Source: Amycolatopsis pretoriensis (lineage in GTDB: Bacteria; Actinomycetota; Actinomycetes; Mycobacteriales; Pseudonocardiaceae). From it: DNA of 64,000 nucleotides. The notes below the pieces were generated by a model. That model was not told the DNA's origin, made no database searches, and was given only the letters and a program-made list of their open reading frames with translations. This document shows, one piece after another, positions 16,866-23,872 of the stretch (its first letter is position 1; each line of letters opens with the position of its first letter). A program made the translations under genes and the position numbers. The stretch covers positions 868,001-932,000 of the forward strand of contig NZ_FNUJ01000003.1 of the NCBI RefSeq assembly GCF_900107925.1, given 5' to 3'.

Positions 16866-18217
16866 CGCGACGCCCCCGGCACCAGCGTGTCGAGCGGGTC
16901 GCCCCGGCAGGTCAGGAGCACCTGGCGCAGCGCGATCACCCGGGCGCGCTGGACCTCCGCGGGCAGGGCGCGGAACGTCGCCCATGCCCGGTCGACCTGG
17001 CCGGATTCGCTGAGGAACCACTTCGCGCCGAATTCGGGCAACGGCTTCAGCTCACCGGTGAAGTACGCCGCCGCGATCATCCGGGCGGCCAGATCCGCCC
17101 CGCCGCCGCCGTACGGGTGGACGCACGACGGCACGCCGGCGCCGGAGAGCACCGCGAGCCGCAGGTCGTCCGCGCCCGCCGTGAGCAGGACGTCGTTGAG
17201 CTGGAAGTTCAGGTAGACGACACCGGGGTCGCGGACGGCCGGGCCGAGCACGGGGGTCGGCCCGGCCTGCTCCTCGACCCGCGTCGGCGCGCCGGGCAGC
17301 TTCGCCAGCATCGCCAGTGCTTCCCGGCCCGGTCCGGCCAGGGCGGCCAGCCTGTCCTCGTGCGCCCGGCTGACGCAGATCGGCCCGTCGCAGACCTCCT
17401 GCGCGGCGATGCCGTCCAGGGTCAGGAGCGCGGGGGCGGACGCGGGGAGGACCGGCAACGCGATCGCGGCCCCCGCCACCACCGGCAACAGTCCCAGCAG
17501 CCGGGCCCGGACGGAGTTCGCCGCCAGCAGCAGGAACCCCGTCGCGGCGAGCCCCGCGAACCACGCGATCTGGCCGAGGTCGACCGCGGTCGACGTCGTG
17601 ACCAATGCGCCCCGGGGCTCCCCGAGAGCCGGCGCCAGCAGGCCGAGCCGGCTGTAGGGCAGCGTGAAGACCGCTTCCAGCGACGCCCACGCCACAATCG
17701 ACGCCACCAGCGTCAGCACGGCCAGCGCGGGCGCGGTCAGCGGGTGCGGCAGCAACCGCCCGACCGCCAGGCCGGCCCAGCTCCCCGCCACGACGGCGAG
17801 CATCGCGACGAAGACGACCGGCACGAAGCTCACCGACACGAACCCGCCGTGCCCGAGCACCTCCACCAGGCCGACGCCGAACACCAGCAGGAACCCGAGC
17901 GCGCTCGACGCCCCCACCGCGCCCGCCAGCCGGACCGCCCGGTGCCACCCCGGCCGGGACGTCGTGGCCAGCAGCTCGACCACGCCGGAGCGGCTGTCGC
18001 GCATGCCCTGGATCGCGCCGGCGCCGACGGCGATCGGCCACAGGAACACCAGCAGGAACCGCAGCCACAGCGCGGTGGTCGTCGTGTTCGCCGTCAACGG
18101 CGCGGGCACCTTCCACCACGGCCCGGGCATCAGGAACAGGAAGCAGAGCGCCACCACCAGCAGCGCCAGCCCGGCCCAGGGCGCGATGGAGCGGCGGAGT
18201 TCGATGCGGAAGATCAC
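16862..18217 (-). CDS. ABC transporter membrane protein with large soluble C-terminal part
   Basis: Membrane protein, 451 residues, GTG start that overlaps the ATPase stop by 4 bp. The N-terminal half has about eight membrane segments in ABC-2-like spacing (RIELRRSIAPWAGLALLVVALCFLFL first). The last roughly 170 residues are soluble, with several Cys (EVCDGPICVSRAHEDRL, SCVHPYGGGG, LLTCRGDPL). The soluble part may face outside and carry disulfides. It works with the preceding ATPase. The substrate is unknown. Confidence 0.85.
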   Translation of the reverse strand: MIFRIELRRSIAPWAGLALLVVALCFLFLMPGPWWKVPAPLTANTTTTALWLRFLLVFLWPIAVGAGAIQGMRDSRSGVVELLATTSRPGWHRAVRLAGAVGASSALGFLLVFGVGLVEVLGHGGFVSVSFVPVVFVAMLAVVAGSWAGLAVGRLLPHPLTAPALAVLTLVASIVAWASLEAVFTLPYSRLGLLAPALGEPRGALVTTSTAVDLGQIAWFAGLAATGFLLLAANSVRARLLGLLPVVAGAAIALPVLPASAPALLTLDGIAAQEVCDGPICVSRAHEDRLAALAGPGREALAMLAKLPGAPTRVEEQAGPTPVLGPAVRDPGVVYLNFQLNDVLLTAGADDLRLAVLSGAGVPSCVHPYGGGGADLAARMIAAAYFTGELKPLPEFGAKWFLSESGQVDRAWATFRALPAEVQRARVIALRQVLLTCRGDPLDTLVPGASR

Positions 18218-19002
18218 CAGGCCCCCTTGCCCGGTTCGTGCTTCAGCAGCGCCGAGTACCCGCGCTCGATCGGGCTGTCGCCCACGTCGTCCGCCGAGCC
18301 CGCGGCCGCCAGCTCGGCCGGGCTGCCCTGGAACACCAGCTTGCCGTCGGCGAACAGCACCACGTCCGTGCACGCCGTCGCGACGTCCTCGACCAGGTGC
18401 GTCGAGATCAGCACGCACGAGTCCTGACCGAGCTCCTGCATCAGCTCGCGGAACCGCACCCGCTGGGCCGGGTCCAAGCCGGCCGTCGGTTCGTCGAGCA
18501 GCAGGATGTCCGGGTCGTTCACGATCGCCTGCGCGATCCCCACCCGCCGTACCATGCCGCCCGACAGCGTCCTCATGCGGTCGTTCGCGCGGTCGGCCAG
18601 ACCCACCCGCTCGATCGCGCGCTGCACGGCTCCCGGGATGTCCTCTTTGGACATCTCCTTCAGCCACGCCAGGTACTCGACGAACTCGCGGACCGTGAAC
18701 CGCTTGTAGTACCCGAAGTTCTGCGGCAGGTACCCGATCCGGCGGCGCAACGCGCGCAGCTCCGTCCCGCCGAGCAGCGTCAACGTGCCCGACGCCGGCC
18801 GCAGCACCGTCGCCAGCGCGCGGATCAGCGTCGTCTTGCCCGCCCCGTTCGGGCCGAGCAGGCCGTGCACGCCCTTGCCCAGGGACAGGTCCAGCCCGTC
18901 CACCGCCATCTTCCGCCGGCCGACCCGCACCTTCAGCGCCTCCGCCCGGATTTCCCAGGCGTAGGTCGCCGGCGCGACTTCGGCGGCTTCGACTGCCCGC
19001 AT
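18214..19002 (-). CDS. ABC transporter ATP-binding protein
   Basis: ATPase subunit, 262 residues. Walker A GPNGAGKTT (about 50-58), Q-loop in YLPQNFG, signature LSGGM (about 150), Walker B ILLLDEPTAGLDP and H-loop in STHLVED are all present, so it should be active. It most resembles ATPases of ABC-2-type exporters. It lies 10 bp downstream of the anti-sigma gene and overlaps the permease gene, and so belongs to the sigma-controlled operon. Confidence 0.93.
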   Translation of the reverse strand: MRAVEAAEVAPATYAWEIRAEALKVRVGRRKMAVDGLDLSLGKGVHGLLGPNGAGKTTLIRALATVLRPASGTLTLLGGTELRALRRRIGYLPQNFGYYKRFTVREFVEYLAWLKEMSKEDIPGAVQRAIERVGLADRANDRMRTLSGGMVRRVGIAQAIVNDPDILLLDEPTAGLDPAQRVRFRELMQELGQDSCVLISTHLVEDVATACTDVVLFADGKLVFQGSPAELAAAGSADDVGDSPIERGYSALLKHEPGKGAW

Positions 19003-19012
19003 CTCGTCCTCC

Positions 19013-19798
19013 CTAGTCGTGTGCGCCGAGCCGGGTGAACGCCGTCCCGCGCAGGACGACGACCACCGTGGTCAACGCGAAGATCCCCGCCCACACCGGC
19101 AGCGCGCCGGTGCCGAGCGCAAACGCTTGCCCCGGAACCACGAAGCTCGGCAGCACGACGACCGCGCCCCACGCCGCGAGCAGCGCGTACGCCGCCCGGC
19201 TGATGCCGATCACGCCGCCGAGCGCGAGCGTTCCGCTGGTGAAGGCCAGGCTCGGCAGCAGCCAGAGCGCCGGCGCGGTGCCGGTCAGCCACCCGGCGAC
19301 GCCGAGCACCGGCAGGACGACGGCGAGCACCGCCACCGTCCGCCGCGCGACCAGGTAGAGCCCGGCCCGCGGGGTCGCCGTGACGACCTCGTACGCCGGG
19401 TCGAGCCCCCGCGCCCACGACGCCGCCACCCCGAGCACCGGCAGCACCGGCGCGAAGAGCTGCACCGCCGTCACGTCGGTGAGGGCGACGTCCCAGAGCT
19501 GGTCCAAGCCGACCGAGACGAGCGTGACCAGCCCGATCATCGCCAGCCACGGCACCATCGCGGGCGTGACCCACGTGGCGAGCCACCGCCGCCGGGACCG
19601 CCGCGGCTGCGGCCGCAGTTCGACGGCGAGCCGGTCCCAGACGGCGTCGACGACCGGTTGCACCGGCGCCACCGCCGCGAGCCGCGCCCGGCACCGCGCG
19701 CACGTCTCGAGGTGGGCTTCGAGGCCCCACAGCCGGTCACCCGGGAGGTCCGCACCCGCCGCGTACCCGGCGATGAGCTCGTCCGACGCATGGGTCAT
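19013..19798 (-). CDS. Membrane anti-sigma factor (zinc-finger ZAS domain) with multi-span tail
   Basis: 261 residues. The N-terminus holds the ZAS motif H29-x3-C33-x2-C36 (EAHLETCARCRARL), which clamps ECF sigma factors. From about residue 75 it has some six hydrophobic segments rather than the single span of most anti-sigma factors, so it could sense membrane state or contact the transporter. It overlaps the sigma gene stop by 4 bp (ATGA) and precedes the ABC genes. The predicted role is to hold the sigma factor at the membrane until a signal arrives. Confidence 0.88.
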   Translation of the reverse strand: MTHASDELIAGYAAGADLPGDRLWGLEAHLETCARCRARLAAVAPVQPVVDAVWDRLAVELRPQPRRSRRRWLATWVTPAMVPWLAMIGLVTLVSVGLDQLWDVALTDVTAVQLFAPVLPVLGVAASWARGLDPAYEVVTATPRAGLYLVARRTVAVLAVVLPVLGVAGWLTGTAPALWLLPSLAFTSGTLALGGVIGISRAAYALLAAWGAVVVLPSFVVPGQAFALGTGALPVWAGIFALTTVVVVLRGTAFTRLGAHD

Positions 19799-20352
19799 GA
19801 CAGTGCCTCCCGCATCGCGATCCGCGCCCGGCGGGCACGGGTCTTGACGGTCCCTTCCGGCAGCCCGAGCAGCACGGCGGTCTCGCGGACGGTCAGCCCG
19901 TCGAGCACCATCGCCTGCAGCACCTGCCGCAGTTCGGGGGCGAGGTCGCGCAGCGCGTCGCCGACGTCGTCACCGATCGACGTCGCCAGCGCGACGTCCT
20001 CGGCCGCCGGCACGGGGGCGACGTCGAGGGCCACCTCGGCCGGGACTTCGGCGTGGTGCGCCCGGCGCCGGAACGCGTCGACCAGCCGGCGCGCGGCGAT
20101 CGTCCACAGCCAGCCGACCGCGGTGCCCCCGGTCGCGGCCCCCGCGAACGAGCCCGCCGCGCGCCACACGGCCAGGAACGTCTCCTGCATGACTTCGGCG
20201 ACGACCTGCTCGTCCGCGCACCGGCGGCGCAGGCGCACGGCGAGCCAGGGCGACGTGCGGCGGTAGAGCTCCTCGAACGCCGCGCGGTCGCCCTTGGCCG
20301 TGCGCCGGACGAGGTGCTCCTCGTCGGCGTCCTCCAGTGGCTTCTGTCTCAC
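19795..20352 (-). CDS. ECF RNA polymerase sigma factor
   Basis: Extracytoplasmic-function sigma factor, 185 residues. Region 2 is seen around FEELYRRTSPWLAVRLRRR and EVMQETFLAVWRAAGSF (core binding and -10 recognition). Region 4 is around LPEGTVKTRARRARIAMREAL (-35 recognition helix). I choose the GTG at 20352 rather than the ATG at 20373, because a probable ECF promoter (AGAACC, 16 bp, CGTC) overlaps 20373 and would initiate close to 20352. It is followed by its anti-sigma gene (ATGA overlap). Confidence 0.9.
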   Translation of the reverse strand: MRQKPLEDADEEHLVRRTAKGDRAAFEELYRRTSPWLAVRLRRRCADEQVVAEVMQETFLAVWRAAGSFAGAATGGTAVGWLWTIAARRLVDAFRRRAHHAEVPAEVALDVAPVPAAEDVALATSIGDDVGDALRDLAPELRQVLQAMVLDGLTVRETAVLLGLPEGTVKTRARRARIAMREALS

Positions 20353-20361
20353 ACCAGGCAA

Positions 20362-20387
20362 GACGCCGGGCACCCGCGATCGGTTCT
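20362..20387 (-). promoter_or_regulatory. Probable autoregulated ECF promoter of the sigma operon
   Basis: Reading on the minus strand: AGAACC at 20387-20382, a 16-bp spacer, then CGTC at 20365-20362. This fits the GGAAC/CGTC pattern used by many ECF sigma factors at their own promoter. Transcription would begin about 7 bases on, almost at the GTG at 20352. Confidence 0.55.
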
Positions 20388-20411
20388 CACCCGACTGTGT
20401 GCTGCGTCACA

Positions 20412-20437
20412 GCGGAGCTTTCACGTGAAAGCTCCGC
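20412..20437. repeat. 26-bp perfect palindrome, copy 1 of GGAGCTTTC family
   Basis: Perfect palindrome with half site GCGGAGCTTTCAC; its centre is TTTCACGTGAAA. It lies between the mazG stop and the sigma-factor start on the same strand, so it could end mazG transcripts or regulate the sigma operon. The 12-bp core equals the core of parS, but the flanking bases differ from the usual GTTTCACGTGAAAC. Confidence 0.85.
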
Positions 20438-20446
20438 CCCCAGGTG

Positions 20447-20468
20447 GGAGCTTTCACGTGAAAGCTCC
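20447..20468. repeat. 22-bp perfect palindrome, copy 2 of GGAGCTTTC family
   Basis: Second, adjacent copy (half site GGAGCTTTCAC), 9 bp after copy 1 and ending 8 bp before the mazG stop. The tandem pair can form two neighbouring hairpins, or one large one by pairing across copies. Confidence 0.85.
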
Positions 20469-20476
20469 GCTTTCGC

Positions 20477-21406
20477 TCAGTCGTGGGAGGGCCAGAACTT
20501 GCGCCAGCCGTCGGCTTCCAGGGTCGTCGGCTCCAGGCCGGCGTCGCGCGCGGCCTGCTCGGCGGCGCGGATGTCGGCGGCGAACTGCTTCGCGACCGCC
20601 CGCAGCTCGCCCTCCGGGTCGACGCCCGCGCGCCGCGCCGTCGCCGCGATGCGGAACAGCTGGGAAGCGGCGCCGGTACCGGCCGGGAAGAGGTCGAGCG
20701 GGATGCCCGCGCGCCCCGAGCGCTGCCCGAGCTTGCCGGCCAGCGCCACCGCGGGCTGGCCGAGCGCGACGCCGTCCACAATGGACTTGCGTTGCTTCTC
20801 CTGCTGCTTCAGCTCTTCCCACTTGACGTTCTGGTGCTCGACGGTGTGCACCGAATCGGCGTCGGCGAACACGTGCGGGTGCCGGCCGACCAGCTTCGCG
20901 ACGAGCTCTCCGGCGACGTCGTCGATGCCGAACGGGTCAGTGGCGTCCTCGGCCGCGACGCGCGCGTGGAAGAGCACCTGGAGCAGGACGTCGCCGAGTT
21001 CTTCGCGCAGGGCTTCGCGGTCGCCCGACTCGATGGCGTCGAGCAGCTCGTAGGTCTCCTCGACGAGGTACTGCCGCAGCGAGTCGTGCGTCTGGGCGGC
21101 GTCCCACGGGCAGCCGCCGGGCGAGCGGAGCCGGTCCATCACCTCGGCGGCCTCGACCAGCGGCGGCGCCGGCGTCTCGATGACCTCCGCGCCGGTCGCG
21201 ATGAGCAGCGACGCCGCGGGCTCGTCCCGGGACCCGGCGAGCAGCACGACGTCCTTCAGCGAGGGCGCCTCGGTGACGGCCGGGACGCCGAACACGCTCG
21301 CGTCGAGGTCCGTCGCCGCGTACACGGCGGTGGCGTCACGAAGGATCTTCAGGGCCGCGGCGGGCAGTGTCGCCCCGCGGACGACTACGACGACACCCGT
21401 GCTCAC
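20477..21406 (-). CDS. mazG: MazG family nucleoside triphosphate pyrophosphohydrolase
   Basis: House-cleaning NTP pyrophosphatase, 309 residues, GTG start overlapping the upstream stop by 4 bp. The MazG domain shows GGCPWDAAQTHDSLRQYLVEETYEL, with the EExxE Mg motif, and REELGDVLLQVLFHARVA with the second acidic cluster. The N-terminal about 85 residues (VVVVVRGATLPAAAL) resemble the extra domain of mycobacterial MazG. It hydrolyses non-canonical NTPs to NMP and PPi in the cytoplasm. It is syntenic with M. tuberculosis mazG beside mfd. Confidence 0.93.
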   Translation of the reverse strand: MSTGVVVVVRGATLPAAALKILRDATAVYAATDLDASVFGVPAVTEAPSLKDVVLLAGSRDEPAASLLIATGAEVIETPAPPLVEAAEVMDRLRSPGGCPWDAAQTHDSLRQYLVEETYELLDAIESGDREALREELGDVLLQVLFHARVAAEDATDPFGIDDVAGELVAKLVGRHPHVFADADSVHTVEHQNVKWEELKQQEKQRKSIVDGVALGQPAVALAGKLGQRSGRAGIPLDLFPAGTGAASQLFRIAATARRAGVDPEGELRAVAKQFAADIRAAEQAARDAGLEPTTLEADGWRKFWPSHD

Positions 21407-22446
21407 TGCTGGGCGGGTGCGGCACCGCGCATGGGCACCACGGTGCCCTGGGTGGCGGCGGAGTTCGGCGCGAGGTTCATGGCGACAACATCCCACACGC
21501 CGTAGCGGGGGTTGACGCGCAGCCCGGCGTCGGTCAGGTACGGCTGCAGGAGCCGGGTGCCGATCGAGGTCAGCTGCTGGTCGGTCGGCTTCTGGGCTTC
21601 CTGGTCGGCCGGGACGGCCTTGTCGGTGCCGCGGCTGCGGACGACGAAGACGTACCAGTCGGGCTTGGCGGGCATCCGTGCCTGGAACGCGACGACGCTG
21701 TTGGCCGGCGAGCCGAAGAGCGGCGTCTGCGCGAGCGAGAGGTACTGCGCGGCGCCGAAGACCTCGGTCATGCCCGCGTCGGAGAAGCCGCCCGGGCCGG
21801 GCATGCCGGTCTGCTGCGCCTGCTGGGCTTCCTGGCCGGCCTGCTGGATGGTGGCCTGGATCTTCCCGGGGTCGGCCGCGAACTGCTGCGCGAGGTCGAA
21901 CGCGCGGGCGCGGGCCTCGGCGTCGGTTTCGCTGGTGGCGGCGATGCCGACGTAGTCCGCGCCGACGGACAGCTTCGGCAGGTACTTCTGCGCGAGCTGC
22001 ATTTCGAGGACGACGTCGTGGGCGACCTCGTTCGAGTCACGCAGCTTCGAGACGATCTGCGTGACGGCGACGGCGTCGCCCTGCCCGGTGTCGGCGACGG
22101 GAGCGGACTTTTCCTGCGCGGTGAGGGCGGCGACCTTCCCCTGGTCGACGACGAGGCCTTCCTTGCGCGCGGCCCGCTCGGTGAGCTCGTGCAGAACGGT
22201 CTGCCGGACGATCTCGCGGCCCAGCAGGTCGAGCTTGTGCTCGCGCGCGAGCTTCTGGCCGTAGGGCTGTTCGCGGACGGCCTGGTCGATCATCGACTGG
22301 ACACGGTCGAGTGAGACGGAGCTGTCGCCGACGATGACGGCGCTGCCGACCTGACTGGGACCCGAGCCACAACCGGCGAGGCCGCCGAGCAGCAGAACAC
22401 CGGAAACGACCGCGACCAGCGCGCGAGGGCGCCCCATGATCCGCAT
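21403..22446 (-). CDS. SurA N-terminal-domain lipoprotein (foldase-like)
   Basis: Exported lipoprotein, 347 residues, starting MRIMGRPRALVAVVSG with lipobox LAGC (Cys about 24). After it, VGSAVIVGDSSVSLDRVQSMIDQ matches the start of SurA/PrsA-type N-terminal domains. A Gln-rich helical middle follows. No intact PPIase (parvulin) domain is recognisable, so it may be a chaperone only. I chose the Met at 22446; the Met at 22437 is equally possible. It overlaps mazG by 4 bp. Confidence 0.8.
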   Translation of the reverse strand: MRIMGRPRALVAVVSGVLLLGGLAGCGSGPSQVGSAVIVGDSSVSLDRVQSMIDQAVREQPYGQKLAREHKLDLLGREIVRQTVLHELTERAARKEGLVVDQGKVAALTAQEKSAPVADTGQGDAVAVTQIVSKLRDSNEVAHDVVLEMQLAQKYLPKLSVGADYVGIAATSETDAEARARAFDLAQQFAADPGKIQATIQQAGQEAQQAQQTGMPGPGGFSDAGMTEVFGAAQYLSLAQTPLFGSPANSVVAFQARMPAKPDWYVFVVRSRGTDKAVPADQEAQKPTDQQLTSIGTRLLQPYLTDAGLRVNPRYGVWDVVAMNLAPNSAATQGTVVPMRGAAPAQQ

Positions 22447-22522
22447 CACAGGCCATACCCTCTCACACCATCGCACCCGAAACGCAACACCCATGGGCTA
22501 CGCGCGGCGGTAATGTCGACTT

Positions 22523-22930
22523 ATGGACCAGTGGCTGACGATCGAGGTGTTCGACGGCGAGTCCACGGCAACGTTGTGGCGCCTGGCGCACGGCGACGCA
22601 CTCACGGAAGCAGCGCTGACGAACGGCGCTGAGCAGTGGGTTTGGCACGAGCACCGCTGGGGCGTGGTGCTGGAGATCGAGTTCGCGTCGGAGGAGCGCC
22701 GGGACGCGTTCCGGGGGTTGCCGGTGGTGACGGCGGCTTTGGACGCGGTGCCGGATCCGGCTCGGGGGTTGTTGGTGTACCCGGGGCGGGGTGGGGGCGC
22801 GGGGTCTCGGATGCCGCGCCGGCCTCGGCCGTTGCCGATGGCTGGTGCCGGGGCGGTTCCGGTGCCGGTGGAGTCGGTGCGGATGGGGTTGGCGGAGAGT
22901 ATGCCGCCGATGTTCAGCGAAGTCGGCTGA
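22523..22930 (+). CDS. Hypothetical protein with Gly/Pro-rich C-terminus
   Basis: 135 residues. The first about 80 form a compact domain (MDQWLTIEVFDGESTATLWRL... WVWHEHRWGVVLEIEFASEERRDAF by landmarks) of unknown type. The rest is Gly-, Arg- and Pro-rich and looks disordered. Third-position bias and a divergent promoter gap to the SurA-like gene (76 bp) support it as real. It converges on the XRE gene with a 15-bp gap. No function can be assigned. Confidence 0.7.
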   Translation: MDQWLTIEVFDGESTATLWRLAHGDALTEAALTNGAEQWVWHEHRWGVVLEIEFASEERRDAFRGLPVVTAALDAVPDPARGLLVYPGRGGGAGSRMPRRPRPLPMAGAGAVPVPVESVRMGLAESMPPMFSEVG

Positions 22931-22945
22931 GCAGTTCCCGCCAAG

Positions 22946-23725
22946 TCATCCCCCCAGGTCGGCGATGAACGCTTCCGATTGCGCTGCGTCGAGTGCGGCA
23001 TCACCGAGTCTGGCCAGCACTTGGCGATAGACCGCGATTTCGTCCGGCGCTTCGAGGAAGAGCGACGAAATTTCGTGTTCGAGGTAGACCACGGGCTCGA
23101 ATTCAGTCGATTCGATGAGAGTGAAGCGGCCTGAGATGGCCGGGTGGCCGCCGATGCGCGCGGGCACCACACGGACTGAGACGTTCGACTGGGCCGAAGT
23201 CCTGAGCAGATGTGCCAACTGTTCTCGCATGACCGAGCGGTCTTCGCGGCCGACCGGCAGGCGCAGCGCGAACTCATGGATGAAGAACTGAAACTCGATC
23301 CTCGGGCGACGAGTGATCACCAGCTGCCGTGCCATGCGCGCGAACACGCGCTCATCGATGCCATCCGGCGATGGCACGTTGCCCGCTTCGATCATGATGC
23401 TTCGCGCGTAATCCGCAGTCTGCAACAGTCCCGGCAGGATCAAATTCTGGAACGCTGTGATCTCAGCGGCGCGCTCCTCGTGCCAGGCCAACGTCTGGAT
23501 CTGCCAACCACCGGGGTAGCTCTCCAACAGCCCGGGTTTGCGGATTTCCTCGGCCAGCACCATCAACTCGCGGTATTCGGCGCCGGCGAAGCCGAGGGTC
23601 GTCAGAAACCGCGCCAGATGCGCCGGCTCGGGCCGGTGCAGCCCCCGAGTCACCGACGACACCCACTGGGCACTCATGTCCAGTTTCCGCGACATCTCGC
23701 GGACGCCCCAGTTCTGCTCGGCCAT
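22946..23725 (-). CDS. XRE-family regulator with DUF5753 domain; true start uncertain
   Basis: Helix-turn-helix regulator, 259 residues from the first ATG. HTH segment REMSRKLDMSAQWVSSVTRG lies near the N-terminus. From about residue 75 comes the DUF5753 ligand-like domain (LILPGLLQTADYARS, then RQLVITRRPRIEFQFFIHEFAL). Coding similarity runs further upstream in frame: the residues before the ATG read RGPNIRGRQLGERLLRR, the usual first HTH helix, with no ATG, GTG or TTG before the stop at 23804-23806. An ATT at 23788 is the only plausible upstream start. Such regulators are very abundant in Streptomyces and Amycolatopsis. Confidence 0.82.
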   Translation of the reverse strand: MAEQNWGVREMSRKLDMSAQWVSSVTRGLHRPEPAHLARFLTTLGFAGAEYRELMVLAEEIRKPGLLESYPGGWQIQTLAWHEERAAEITAFQNLILPGLLQTADYARSIMIEAGNVPSPDGIDERVFARMARQLVITRRPRIEFQFFIHEFALRLPVGREDRSVMREQLAHLLRTSAQSNVSVRVVPARIGGHPAISGRFTLIESTEFEPVVYLEHEISSLFLEAPDEIAVYRQVLARLGDAALDAAQSEAFIADLGG

Positions 23726-23872
23726 GCGCCGGAGGAGCCGTTCCCCGAGCTGCCTGCCGCGGATGTTCGGCCCCCGTTTGTCCTCAATGGCGTGAACGTA
23801 CGATCACCGCGGCCGCGACTCCAGCAGCCAAGACGACAGTTCGCCCGAACCGGCGCCGGTGTCAAATGCCTA

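Noticed and set aside
20412..20468. True parS centromere sites
   Set aside because: Outer bases differ from the consensus, a related repeat lacks the core, and the gene neighbourhood is not origin-proximal. Kept only as a finding to test.
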